Below, one piece after another: positions 23,259 through 31,580 of a stretch of 64,000 nt of DNA. The notes beneath the pieces are model-generated. The model did not search any database. It saw only the letters and a program-made list of their open reading frames with translations, and was not told the origin of the DNA. Position 1 is the first letter of the stretch. Each line of letters opens with the position of its first letter. A program made the translations under genes and the position numbers. The stretch spans positions 14,319 to 78,318 of the forward strand of contig JBBPIU010000001.1 of the NCBI GenBank assembly GCA_038040245.1, read 5' to 3'. The DNA is from RBG-16-66-20 sp038040245. GTDB taxonomy: Bacteria; Pseudomonadota; Gammaproteobacteria; Burkholderiales; SG8-39.

Positions 23259-24512
23259 ATGCTCTACAACCTGTACGAAGCGCAGCACCAGCTGCTTGGG
23301 CCGTGGCGGTACGCGGCCGAGGCCGCCCGTGGCTGGTTTGGGCACCCCTTCAGCCCGTTCAGCTATTCGCCGATCGCGCGCCGGATCACCGCCTCGAGCG
23401 AGCTTTTCCTGCGCCTCACCCAGCGCTACGAGAAGCCGGCCTGGAACACCGATCGCACGACCGTGGAGGGCAGGGAGGTCGCGGTCGAGATCGTCACCGA
23501 ACTCGACAAACCGTTCTGCAAGCTGATTCATTTCCGCCGTGCGATCGAAGGGCCGAAAGGCCGCCAGACCAACTCCCGCAACCCCCGTGTTCTGCTGGTG
23601 GCGCCGCTCTCGGGCCACCACGCCACCTTGCTGCGCGACACGGTGCGCTCGCTGCTGCCCGAGCACGATGTCTGGGTCACCGACTGGGTGGACGCGAGGA
23701 TGGTGCCGCTCAGCGCGGGGCCGTTCCACCTCGCCGACTACGTCGACTATGTGCGCGAGTTCATCACGCTGCTGACCGACCCGCGGCAGCCGAACCTAAA
23801 TGTGATCTCTGTATGTCAGCCCACCGTGCCCGTGCTGTGCGCGGTGGCGCTGATGGCGCAGGATGGCGAGCCCAACCCGCCGAAAACCATGGTCATGATG
23901 GGCGGGCCGATCGACGCCCGGAAAAGTCCGACTGCGGTAAACAACCTCGCCACGCGCAAACCCTACTCGTGGTTCGAGCAGAACTTGATCCAGCGCGTGC
24001 CGGAGAAATATCCGGGCTACTCGCGGCGCGTGTATCCGGGGTTTCTGCAGCACCTTGGCTTCGTGGCGATGAACCCGGACCGCCACCTGGGCGCGCACTG
24101 GGACTATTTCAACCACCTGCTCCACGGCGAGGACGATCCGGCCGAGAAGCATCGCGATTTCTACGACGAATACAACGCGGTGCTGGACCTGCCCGCGGAG
24201 TACTACCTCGATACGGTGAAGACCGTGTTCCAGGATTTCGCGCTGCCCAAGGGGCGCCTCTTCATCCGCGAGCAGTTGGTGCGGCCGCACGAAATCCGCG
24301 ATACCGCGCTGCTGACCATCGAGGGCGAGCTCGACGACATCTCCGGCAACGGCCAGACCGAGGCGGCGCACCTGCTGTGTTTCAACATTCCGGCGCAGCG
24401 GCGCGAGCACTACGTCGCCCCGGGCGCCGGCCACTACGGCATCTTCGCCGGCCGCCGCTGGCGCGAGACCATCTACCCGAAAGTCCGGGACTTCATCCGC
24501 CAGCACGCGTAG
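23259..24512 (+). CDS. phaZ: Intracellular polyhydroxyalkanoate depolymerase
   Basis: 417 residues from ATG 23259. Matches the cytoplasmic PhaZ family that mobilises stored poly-3-hydroxybutyrate: starts MLYNLYEAQHQLLGPWRYAA, with the catalytic cysteine C186 in NVISVCQPTVPVL (these enzymes use Cys rather than Ser, as in Ralstonia), then PKTMVMMGGPIDAR, and the PHB_depo_C region AVLDLPAEYYLDTVKTVFQ with a C-terminal histidine in VAPGAGHYGIFAGRRWR. No signal peptide, as expected. This implies that the host makes PHB. It converges on the CysB-like gene with only a 55-bp palindrome between them. Confidence 0.94.
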   Translation: MLYNLYEAQHQLLGPWRYAAEAARGWFGHPFSPFSYSPIARRITASSELFLRLTQRYEKPAWNTDRTTVEGREVAVEIVTELDKPFCKLIHFRRAIEGPKGRQTNSRNPRVLLVAPLSGHHATLLRDTVRSLLPEHDVWVTDWVDARMVPLSAGPFHLADYVDYVREFITLLTDPRQPNLNVISVCQPTVPVLCAVALMAQDGEPNPPKTMVMMGGPIDARKSPTAVNNLATRKPYSWFEQNLIQRVPEKYPGYSRRVYPGFLQHLGFVAMNPDRHLGAHWDYFNHLLHGEDDPAEKHRDFYDEYNAVLDLPAEYYLDTVKTVFQDFALPKGRLFIREQLVRPHEIRDTALLTIEGELDDISGNGQTEAAHLLCFNIPAQRREHYVAPGAGHYGIFAGRRWRETIYPKVRDFIRQHA

Positions 24513-24567
24513 AAAAAGGGGGTCAGAACAACATTTCGCAGCGAAATGTTGTTCTGACCCCCTTTTT
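24513..24567. terminator. 55-bp perfect inverted repeat filling the convergent phaZ/LysR gap
   Basis: Arms 24513-24539 and 24541-24567 are 27-base perfect inverted copies (beginning AAAAAGGGGGTCAGAACAAC) around a single central A. The element starts on the base after the phaZ stop and ends on the base before the LysR stop. Its A-run/T-run ends give a GC stem followed by U-tract in both directions, so it fits a bidirectional Rho-independent terminator, although a single-base loop means that the hairpin must open a few pairs. It is the largest member of the GGGGTC family here. Confidence 0.85.
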
Positions 24568-25512
24568 CTAGAGTTCGTAGGTCGAACCCTCTTTGCTCAT
24601 CACCGTTTCCTCGACCAGCTTGCGCGACAGGTTGGGCGCGAACAGTTCGATGAAGTCGTAGGTGTAGCGGCGCAGGTAGGCGCCGCGCTTGATGCCGAGG
24701 CGCGTGGTCGACGACGCAAACAGGTGCGAGGCGTCGATGGACCGGAGCGGCCGGTCGCGCTTGGCGTCGAACGCCATGGCCGCCATGATGCCGACGCCCA
24801 GGCCCAGCTCGACGTAAGTCTTGATCACGTCGGCGTCGTAGGCCGTGAGCACCACCTGCGGCGCCAAGCCGCGCTGCTCGAAGGCGCGATTGACGATGGA
24901 GCGGTTGGCGTAGGCGAAGTCGTAGGTCACGATCGGATATTTCGCGACCGCCTCCAAGGTCAGCGGCTCGACCTTCAGCAGCGCGTGCCTGGCCGGCACC
25001 ACGATGCAGCGGTTCCACTGGTAGCAGGGCAGCGCCACCAGTCCAGGGTGCTCGGCGATGTGCTCGGTCGCGACGCAAAGGTCGGCCTCGCTCTGCGCCA
25101 CCTGTTCGCAGATCTGCGTCGGGTTGCCCTGATGGATGAACAGCTGCACCTTCGGGTAGCGGCGCTTGAACGCGGCCACCGCCCTGGGCAGCGCGTAGCG
25201 CGCCTGCGTGTGGGTGGTGGCGATGGTCAGCGTGCCAAACTTCTCCCCGGCGAAATCCTCGCTGGCACGCTTCAGGTTGGCCGCATCGGACAGCATGCGC
25301 TCGGCAATCGCGATCACCGCGCGCCCGGGTTCGGTGATGCTCACCAGGCGCTTGCCGTTGCGCACGAAGATCTCGATGCCGAGCTCTTGCTCGAGGCCCT
25401 TGATCTGCTTGCTGACCCCGGGCTGGGAGGTGAACAGCGCCTCAGCCGCGGCGGACACGCTCAGGTCGCGCCGCGCGACCTCGCAGAGGTAACGCAATTG
25501 CTGGAGTTTCAT
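24568..25512 (-). CDS. CysB-family LysR transcriptional regulator
   Basis: 314 residues. The winged helix starts MKLQQLRYLCEVARRDLSVSAAAEALFTSQ. The inducer domain carries the CysB/Cbl-specific segments TTHTQARYALP (anion/acetylserine site), IHQGNPTQICEQVA, YDFAYANRSIVNRAFE and YDADVIKTYVELGLGVGI. CysB-type proteins activate sulfate and sulfonate assimilation in response to O- or N-acetylserine and sulfur limitation. The sulfite-reduction operon starts 3.2 kb away at 28707 and is a likely target, with a candidate inverted repeat at 28624-28663. Whether this is CysB itself or the paralogue Cbl cannot be decided. Confidence 0.93.
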   Translation of the reverse strand: MKLQQLRYLCEVARRDLSVSAAAEALFTSQPGVSKQIKGLEQELGIEIFVRNGKRLVSITEPGRAVIAIAERMLSDAANLKRASEDFAGEKFGTLTIATTHTQARYALPRAVAAFKRRYPKVQLFIHQGNPTQICEQVAQSEADLCVATEHIAEHPGLVALPCYQWNRCIVVPARHALLKVEPLTLEAVAKYPIVTYDFAYANRSIVNRAFEQRGLAPQVVLTAYDADVIKTYVELGLGVGIMAAMAFDAKRDRPLRSIDASHLFASSTTRLGIKRGAYLRRYTYDFIELFAPNLSRKLVEETVMSKEGSTYEL

Positions 25513-25565
25513 GCCTTTATTCTATTCCAGTCTAAACAATTCAATAAAACTGACGGGAAAGAATA

Positions 25566-26186
25566 TCAGCCGCGTAACTGGTCGAGTGCCCGGTCGACGA
25601 AATCCAGCCGGTCCTGGCCCCAGTAGCGCTCGCCCGCGAGGACGTAGGTCGGCGCGCCGAACACGCCGAGGCGTTCGGCTTCTTCGCTGTAGGTCTTGTA
25701 CAACTCCTGCACCGGCGCGCTTTGCTCCGCCGCGACCAGTTCTTCGCCGGGCAAGCCGTTTTCGTTCGCCACCGCAATGCGCACCTTAGGATCCGAGGTG
25801 TCGCGTTCCTCCGCCCACAACGCGCGCAGCAGCGCGTGCGACAGGCGCTGCACGTCCAGGCCGCGTTCCTGCGCCGCGATCACCATCCAGCCGGCCGGTT
25901 TGTTCCAGCCCGCGGGCTTGCCGTCGGCGGGGTAGTACTTCGGCGTGAGTTGCAGCGGCATGCCGAGATGTTTGCGCCAGCGCTCGAGCTCGAGCGCGTG
26001 ATACGTGCGCCGCGGCTCGGGCCGGGTGCGGATCGGTACGCCGCCGGTGCGCGGCACCACTTCCTGGAAGTCGAAAGGTTTGAGCAGCAGCCGGAGGCGA
26101 TGGCGACGCACGATGTCCTGCAGTTTCGGGCCGGCGAAATAGGCCCAGGGAGAGGACAGGCTGTAGTAGCAGGAAACTTCGATCAT
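25566..26186 (-). CDS. 2-hydroxychromene-2-carboxylate isomerase-like (DsbA-fold, GST kappa type)
   Basis: 206 residues. The thioredoxin-like fold begins IEVSCYYSLSSPWAYFAGPKL; the serine in SSPWAYF is in the position of the glutathione-activating serine of NahD and kappa GSTs, replacing the CxxC of DsbA. The C-terminal VFGAPTYVLAGERYWGQDRLDF is the family hallmark. NahD acts in naphthalene degradation, but no other naphthalene genes are present, so it may act on another aromatic or be a general glutathione transferase. Divergent from the flavoprotein gene, with only 17 bases between start codons. Confidence 0.9.
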   Translation of the reverse strand: MIEVSCYYSLSSPWAYFAGPKLQDIVRRHRLRLLLKPFDFQEVVPRTGGVPIRTRPEPRRTYHALELERWRKHLGMPLQLTPKYYPADGKPAGWNKPAGWMVIAAQERGLDVQRLSHALLRALWAEERDTSDPKVRIAVANENGLPGEELVAAEQSAPVQELYKTYSEEAERLGVFGAPTYVLAGERYWGQDRLDFVDRALDQLRG

Positions 26187-26203
26187 GGATAATCGCGACT
26201 CTA

Positions 26204-27628
26204 ATGGAATCCCTCACCGCCCGTGCGCGCATCGATCTCGAACGACTGAACTTCCCGGCGGCGAACTGGGTACTGCCGGCCGTTGGCCCCGACGGCCGGC
26301 CGATGCTGGACGTCCTCGTCGTCGGCGGCGGCATGTGCGGCCAGACGGCTGCGTTCGCGTTGCTCGCCGAGGGCGTGCGCAACATTCGCTGCGTGGACCG
26401 GGCGACCTACGGGCGCGAAGGCCCGTGGGCCACGTTCGCGCGCATGGAAACGCTGCGCTCGCCCAAGCACCTGACCGGGCCGGACCTGGGCGTGCCTTCG
26501 CTCACCTACCGCGCCTGGCATGAGGCGCGTTTCGGCGACGCGGCGTGGCGCTCGCTGCACAAGATTCCGCGCCTGCTCTGGGCCGAGTACCTGCTTTGGG
26601 TGCGCGCCACCGCCGGCTTGCCGATCGAGAACGAGGTCGAGGTGATTTCGTTGGAGTTGGAGGCACGCTCGATCGGGGTCACTTTGAAGATTCTTGACGA
26701 AAAGAAAAAAATCCACGCCCGAAAAGTCATCCTTGCCCTCGGGCGCGAGGGCAGCGGCGCGCCTCGTTGGCCGAAATTTTCGACGTTCAATCCGGTCAAT
26801 CGCGGGAAAAATGTTTTCCATTCCGTGGATGACATCGATTTCAGGAATCTCGCCGGCAAGCGCGTCGGCATCCTCGGCGCGGGCTCCTCGGCTTTCGACA
26901 ACGCGGGCGAAGCGCTCGAGGCAGGCGCGAAAGAGGTCGTGATGTTCGCACGCCGCCCGATCCTGCCTCAGGTGAACAAGTCGAAATGGACCAACTTCCC
27001 CGGCTTCCAACTCGGCTACGCCCCGCTCGATGACGCGCGCCGCTGGCGTTTTTACACCTATATCTTCAGCGAGCAGGTGCCGCCGCCCTACGAGAGCGTG
27101 CTGCGCTGCGAACGGCACGCGGGCTTTTCCCTGCATTTTTCCGAATCCTGGAATGATATTTCCGAGAAAAATTCGAAAGTAACAGTGACTACAGACGAGA
27201 ACAGCCGCATTTTCGACGCGGTCATCGTCTGCACAGGCTTCGACGTCAATCTCGTCGACCGTCCCGAGGTCGCCTCGTTTCGCGATTCGATCGAAACCTG
27301 GCGCTCGCACGCGCCGCAGGGCGAGGCGGCGAGATTTCCGGAAGAAGTCCGGTTTCCGTATCTGGGCGATGCCTTTCAGCTGCAAGGCACGGCATCAGAG
27401 CTCGGCCGCGTGCACCTGTTCAACTGGGGCGCGACCATGAGCCACGGCGCGCTCGCCGGCGACATTCCCGGCCTCGAGATCGGCGCGCGGCGCCTCGCGC
27501 GGGGCATCGCGCGCGACTTGTTCCTTGCCGACGCCGACCTGCATTGGCAGCGGCTTCTCGCGCACAACGAGGACGAACTGAAAGGGACGAAATACTTCGT
27601 CAGTCTATCGTCGCGCCGACCTGCTTGA
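26204..27628 (+). CDS. FAD/NAD(P)-binding oxidoreductase (flavin monooxygenase-like)
   Basis: 474 residues with two dinucleotide-binding motifs: VLVVGGGMCGQTAAF near residue 40 (FAD) and VGILGAGSSAFDNAGEAL near residue 222 (NADPH), the arrangement of class B flavin monooxygenases and related lysine/ornithine hydroxylases. The ATG-type motif VIVCTGFD is also present. Substrate unknown; the neighbouring isomerase suggests aromatic or xenobiotic chemistry. Two AT-rich codon islands (26680-26730 and 27124-27200) interrupt otherwise GC-rich coding. The 3' end overlaps the convergent Bug receptor gene by 29 bases. Confidence 0.85.
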   Translation: MESLTARARIDLERLNFPAANWVLPAVGPDGRPMLDVLVVGGGMCGQTAAFALLAEGVRNIRCVDRATYGREGPWATFARMETLRSPKHLTGPDLGVPSLTYRAWHEARFGDAAWRSLHKIPRLLWAEYLLWVRATAGLPIENEVEVISLELEARSIGVTLKILDEKKKIHARKVILALGREGSGAPRWPKFSTFNPVNRGKNVFHSVDDIDFRNLAGKRVGILGAGSSAFDNAGEALEAGAKEVVMFARRPILPQVNKSKWTNFPGFQLGYAPLDDARRWRFYTYIFSEQVPPPYESVLRCERHAGFSLHFSESWNDISEKNSKVTVTTDENSRIFDAVIVCTGFDVNLVDRPEVASFRDSIETWRSHAPQGEAARFPEEVRFPYLGDAFQLQGTASELGRVHLFNWGATMSHGALAGDIPGLEIGARRLARGIARDLFLADADLHWQRLLAHNEDELKGTKYFVSLSSRRPA

Positions 27629-28574
27629 CCACCGCCGCCCATTTGGCGCGGTCGGCTTTCACGGTGGCGCGGAACTGTTCGGGCGATTCCCAGCGCGGCG
27701 TGTTGCCGAGCGCGACCAGGCGATCCCTCACCGCCGGCGTCTCGAGCGCGGCTTTCACCGCCGCATTGATGCGGTTCAAGATATCCGCGTCCAGGCCTTT
27801 CGGCCCGAACAGGCCAAACCAGGTGATGCTCTCGAACCCGGGCAGGCCGGCTTCCGAGATAGTCGGCACTTCGGCCACCGCGGAGACGCGGTTGCGCGTG
27901 GTGACGCCGAGCAGCCGCACCTTGCCGGACTTCCACTGGCCGAGCACCGTCTGTACCTGATTGAAAATGCAGCAGGTCTGGCCCGACACCACCGACGCGA
28001 GCGCTTCGGGGCCGCCCTTGTACGGCACATGCACCATGTCAAGCCCGGCCCGCGAGATGAATTCGGCGAAAGCGAGGTGCGTGCCGGTGCCGTTGCCGGT
28101 GGAGGCGTAGTTGTACTTGCCGGGGTTGGCTTTCACCTTGTCGATGAACTCGCGCACCGTGTTGACGTCGATCAGCTGCGGATTGATGGTCAGCACGTTC
28201 GAGACGTTCACCAGCGGCGCGATCGGCGTGAAGTCCGCCTCGACGTCGAACGGCAGCTGCTTGTACAGCGCGGCGTTGACCCCGTGCGTGGCCGCGGTGC
28301 CGAGCAGGATGGTGTAGCCGTCGGGTTTCGCTTTCGCCACTGCGTCGGAGGCCAAGTTGCCGCCGGCGCCGGTGCGGTAGTCGGTGACGATCTTGCCGCC
28401 GAGCGACTTCTCCATCGCCTCCTGCAGCATGCGCGCCACCACGTCCACGCCCGAGCCGGCGGGGAATCCCATGATGATGACGACCGGATGCGCCGGCCAG
28501 GCCTGCGCCAGTGCGGTGGCGGGCAGCAGGCAAAGGGCGGCGAGCATGAGGCGGATCGCAGCGTGCGCGGGCAT
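27600..28574 (-). CDS. Bug-family periplasmic receptor, second copy
   Basis: 324 residues from ATG 28574, with AAGGAG 6 bases upstream. Signal peptide MPAHAAIRLMLAALCLLPATALAQ. Bug motifs: AWPAHPVVIIMGFPAGSGVD, GAGGNLASDAVAKAKPDGYT, YNYASTGNGTGTHLAFAEF, and VPTISEAGLPGFESITWFGLFGPKG. As with the copy at 17846, no TctAB membrane genes are adjacent. Neighbours are a flavoprotein (convergent, overlapping) and the sulfite reductase operon (divergent, 132 bases away), so the ligand cannot be guessed from context. Confidence 0.92.
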   Translation of the reverse strand: MPAHAAIRLMLAALCLLPATALAQAWPAHPVVIIMGFPAGSGVDVVARMLQEAMEKSLGGKIVTDYRTGAGGNLASDAVAKAKPDGYTILLGTAATHGVNAALYKQLPFDVEADFTPIAPLVNVSNVLTINPQLIDVNTVREFIDKVKANPGKYNYASTGNGTGTHLAFAEFISRAGLDMVHVPYKGGPEALASVVSGQTCCIFNQVQTVLGQWKSGKVRLLGVTTRNRVSAVAEVPTISEAGLPGFESITWFGLFGPKGLDADILNRINAAVKAALETPAVRDRLVALGNTPRWESPEQFRATVKADRAKWAAVVKQVGATID

Positions 28575-28623
28575 GACGTTTCTCCTTGGGAGGGTCCTGA
28601 AGTCTAAGGGAGGGGAAAGGCCA

Positions 28624-28663
28624 ATCTGGTAAAGAACAAAAAAGCATAAAGAATTAACCAGAT
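28624..28663. promoter_or_regulatory. Inverted repeat upstream of cysI, candidate CysB-type site
   Basis: ATCTGGT (28624-28630) and ACCAGAT (28657-28663) are perfect inverted copies around a 26-base AT-rich core in an otherwise GC-rich region. It lies just upstream of a candidate promoter for the sulfite-reductase operon and between two divergent genes. LysR-type regulators bind such dyads; CysB sites are loosely conserved, so the assignment is inference. Confidence 0.4.
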
Positions 28664-28669
28664 AGCCTT

Positions 28670-28697
28670 TTGCACGCATAACGCCCCCCGGTACGAT
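28670..28697 (+). promoter_or_regulatory. Candidate sigma-70 promoter for cysI
   Basis: TTGCAC (28670-28675), 16-base spacer, TACGAT (28692-28697). The predicted start would fall near 28704, only a few bases before the cysI ATG at 28707, which has no visible ribosome-binding site; the transcript could therefore be nearly leaderless. Moderate match only. Confidence 0.35.
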
Positions 28698-28706
28698 GCC
28701 CGCTCC

Positions 28707-30407
28707 ATGTACCTCTACGACGACATCGATCAGCGGCTGGTGGACGAACGGGTGGCGCAATTCCGCGACCAGACGCGGCGCTTCCTTGCCGGCAAGCTCT
28801 CCGAGGACGACTTCCGCGCGCTGCGGCTGCGCAACGGCCTGTACGTGCAGCGCTACGCGCCGATGCTGCGCATCGCGATTCCCTACGGACTGCTTTCGTC
28901 GCGCCAGCTGCGCAAGCTGGCCGAGGTCGCGCAGAAATTCGACCGCGGCTACGGCCATTTCTCCACCCGCCAGAACCTGCAGCTCAACTGGCCGAAAATC
29001 GAGGACGTGCCCGAGATCCTGGCCGAGCTCGCCGCGGTGGAAATGCACGCCATCCAGACTTCGGGCAATTGCGTGCGCAACATCACCGCCGACCACTTCG
29101 CCGGCGTGGCGAGCGACGAGATCGTCGATTCCTTTGTCTGGTGCGAGCTTGTCCGCCAGTGGTCCACCTTCCACCCGGAGTTCAACTACCTGCCGCGCAA
29201 ATTCAAAATTGCGGTCAACGGCGCGATTGCGGATCGGGCGGCAACCTTTGTTCACGATATCGGTCTTCATGCAGTAAAAAATTCCGGGAATGAAACCGGC
29301 TTCAAGGTCATTGTCGGCGGCGGCCTGGGCCGCACGCCGGTCATCGGCCACGTGATCCGCGAGTTCCTGCCGTGGCCGCACCTGCTGACCTATCTCGACG
29401 CCATCCTGCGCGTCTACAACCGCTACGGCCGGCGCGACAACATCCACAAGGCGCGCATCAAGATCCTGGTCAAGGAGCGCGGCCTGGAGAAATTCCGCGA
29501 AGAAGTCGAGACCGAGTGGGCGCACCTGAAGGATGGCCCGGCGACCGTCGTCGAAGAGGAAATCCGCAGGATCGAGTCGCGCTTTACCCGGCCGCAGTAC
29601 GAGAAGCTGGCGGAGGTGAAATACCCTGATGCGAAGACCCCTTTTTCGGCCTGGATGAAGCGCAATGTCCACCCGCACAAGCGGCCCGGCTATGCTGCGG
29701 TGACGGTGTCGCTGAAAAAAACCGGCGTGCCGCCCGGCGACGTCACCTCGGAGCAGATGGAGCGCATCGCCCAGCTCGCCGATCTCTATTCTTTCGGCGA
29801 GCTGCGTGTCACGCACGAACAGAACCTGGTGTTCGCCGACGTGCGCCAGGCCGAACTGCCCGGCCTTTGGCAGGAGTTGCGCGACCTGGGCCTCGCGACG
29901 CCCAACATCGGCCTGCTGACCAACATCATTGCCTGCCCGGGCGGCGATTTCTGCTCGCTGGCGAACGCGAAGTCGATTCCCGTGGCCGAGGCGATCCAGC
30001 GCCGGTTCGACGATCTGGACTACCTGCACGACATCGGCGAGCTGGACCTGAATATCTCGGGCTGCATGAACGCCTGCGGCCATCATCACGTCGGTCACAT
30101 CGGGATTCTCGGTGTCGATAAGAACGGGGAGGAGTGGTACCAAATCGAAATCGGCGGAAATCAGGGGGAAATTCGTCCCGGTGCTCCCGCGTCCCTCGGC
30201 AAAGTCATCGGCCCCTCGTTCACGCGCGCCGCTGTGCCCGACGTCATCGAGCGGCTGATCGAAATCTACCTGGAGCGGCGCGACAGCGAAGCGGAGCGCT
30301 TCGTGGACGTGGTGCACCGCCTCGGCATCGAACCTTTCAAAAGCGGCATCTATGGCAACCCTGATCAAAGAACGACGGATCGTCGAAGAGCTCTCGCCGC
30401 CGCCTGA
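28707..30407 (+). CDS. cysI: Assimilatory sulfite (nitrite) reductase hemoprotein
   Basis: 566 residues. The siroheme/4Fe-4S ligands are C410 and C416 (CPGGDFCSLA) and C453 and C457 (SGCMNACGHHH). Two ferredoxin-like half-domains flank them, including the substrate-site segment GHFSTRQNLQLNWP with its arginine. The six-electron reduction of sulfite to sulfide needs siroheme, and the following genes make it (cobA, cbiX). The overlapping DUF934 gene is the standard companion of this sulfite-reductase type in betaproteobacteria, favouring sulfite over nitrite as substrate. AT-rich codons cluster at 29199-29300. Confidence 0.92.
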   Translation: MYLYDDIDQRLVDERVAQFRDQTRRFLAGKLSEDDFRALRLRNGLYVQRYAPMLRIAIPYGLLSSRQLRKLAEVAQKFDRGYGHFSTRQNLQLNWPKIEDVPEILAELAAVEMHAIQTSGNCVRNITADHFAGVASDEIVDSFVWCELVRQWSTFHPEFNYLPRKFKIAVNGAIADRAATFVHDIGLHAVKNSGNETGFKVIVGGGLGRTPVIGHVIREFLPWPHLLTYLDAILRVYNRYGRRDNIHKARIKILVKERGLEKFREEVETEWAHLKDGPATVVEEEIRRIESRFTRPQYEKLAEVKYPDAKTPFSAWMKRNVHPHKRPGYAAVTVSLKKTGVPPGDVTSEQMERIAQLADLYSFGELRVTHEQNLVFADVRQAELPGLWQELRDLGLATPNIGLLTNIIACPGGDFCSLANAKSIPVAEAIQRRFDDLDYLHDIGELDLNISGCMNACGHHHVGHIGILGVDKNGEEWYQIEIGGNQGEIRPGAPASLGKVIGPSFTRAAVPDVIERLIEIYLERRDSEAERFVDVVHRLGIEPFKSGIYGNPDQRTTDRRRALAAA

Positions 30408-30759
30408 CCTGGTGGTGCTGCAGCCGACCGACGATCCCGCCGCGCTCGCGGACAGGATCGGCGGATTCGAGGCGATTGCGGCGATCGCGGTCAATTTTCC
30501 CAAGTTCGGCGACGGGCGCGGCTACTCCATCGCGCGGCTGCTGCGCGAGCGCTACGGCTACAAGGGCGAACTGCGCGCGGTCGGCGTAGTGGCGCGCGAC
30601 CATCTGCATGCCATGGCGCAGTGCGGCTTCGACGCCTTCCAGCTGCGCGAGGGCGAGGATCCGCAGGAAGCGCTCAAGGCGTTCGGCGATTTCAGCGAGC
30701 AGTACCAGGCCACAACCGCGCAGCCGGTGCCGCTGTTCCGCAGGCGGGTCGGGCGATGA
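30352..30759 (+). CDS. DUF934 protein, sulfite-reductase companion
   Basis: 135 residues; overlaps the 3' end of cysI by 56 bases. Conserved DUF934 segments: AVNFPKFGDGRGYSIARLLRERYGYKGELRAVG and HAMAQCGFDAFQLREGED. The family almost always sits between sulfite reductase and cysH/cobA genes and is thought to be an accessory or electron-transfer partner, but its function is unproven. Soluble, no cofactor motif, one notable cysteine (MAQCGFD). Confidence 0.9.
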   Translation: MATLIKERRIVEELSPPPDLVVLQPTDDPAALADRIGGFEAIAAIAVNFPKFGDGRGYSIARLLRERYGYKGELRAVGVVARDHLHAMAQCGFDAFQLREGEDPQEALKAFGDFSEQYQATTAQPVPLFRRRVGR

Positions 30760-31580
30760 GCGGCACGGTCTATCTGGTTGGCGCCGGCCCCGGCGCGCCG
30801 GACCTTCTGACGCTGCGCGCCGCGCGCCTGCTGGAGCGCGCCGACATCGTGTTCCACGATGCGCTGGTACCGCAGGAAATACTTTTTTTGGCCTTAAAAG
30901 CAATAAAAATCAAAGTCGGGAAGCGCTGCGGCCGGCACTCGACGGCGCAGAATTTCATCAACAAGCGCCTCGTGGATGCCGCGCGCAAGCACAAGGTGGT
31001 CGTGCGCCTGAAGGGCGGCGATCCGATGCTGTTCGGCCGGGCGCATGAAGAGCTTGCCTGGTTGAAGCAGCACCGCATCCGGTGCGAAATCGTCTCCGGC
31101 GTCACCGCGGCGCTTGCCGCTACCGCCGAGATGGGCGTCTCGCTGACCGCGAGAGGCTTGTCGCGTTCCGTCGCATTCCTGACCACGCGCGCCGCGGCCG
31201 GCGAGCGTCCCAACGACTGGGTGAAGGTGGCGCTTGCTGCCGACACCATCGTGATCTACATGGGCGCCGGAGAAGCCGGAGCGATCGCGCAGGCGCTGAT
31301 CGGGGCGGGCAAACCGCCGGCGACGCCGGTCGCGATCGTCGAGCATGCTTCGCTGCCGGGCGTGCGCAAACTCGCCGGCACGCTGGAACAACTGCCAGAG
31401 CTTGCCGAGCGTTGCGGCAACGGGCCGGTGGCGATACTGCTGGGCGAGGTCTATCGGGAAGCTGCCGCGTCGAACATAATCGCATCGTGGCCAAACAAGC
31501 AATCGTCCGGCGAGCAGTTATCCTCTTTTCCCACGGTGCGCGCGACCCGCAGTGGGCGCGCCCGTTCCAGCAACTCGTAA
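30756..31580 (+). CDS. cobA: Uroporphyrinogen-III C-methyltransferase
   Basis: 274 residues; starts at ATG 30756, overlapping the DUF934 stop (ATGA). Tetrapyrrole methylase motifs: VYLVGAGPGAPDLLTLRA, RLKGGDPMLFGRAHEE, VSGVTAALAATAEMGVSLTARG. It makes precorrin-2 from uroporphyrinogen III for siroheme. There is no fused CysG dehydrogenase/chelatase domain; CbiX follows as chelatase, so a separate precorrin-2 dehydrogenase must exist elsewhere. The last 31 codons overlap cbiX in another frame and give an unconserved-looking serine-rich tail. AT-rich codons occur at 30885-30920. Confidence 0.93.
   Translation: MSGTVYLVGAGPGAPDLLTLRAARLLERADIVFHDALVPQEILFLALKAIKIKVGKRCGRHSTAQNFINKRLVDAARKHKVVVRLKGGDPMLFGRAHEELAWLKQHRIRCEIVSGVTAALAATAEMGVSLTARGLSRSVAFLTTRAAAGERPNDWVKVALAADTIVIYMGAGEAGAIAQALIGAGKPPATPVAIVEHASLPGVRKLAGTLEQLPELAERCGNGPVAILLGEVYREAAASNIIASWPNKQSSGEQLSSFPTVRATRSGRARSSNS

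Noticed and set aside
27600..30503. 967-codon minus-strand frame across cysI and the Bug receptor
   Set aside because: Only its last 325 codons (from 28574) are real, being the Bug receptor with a signal peptide; the rest is antisense to cysI.
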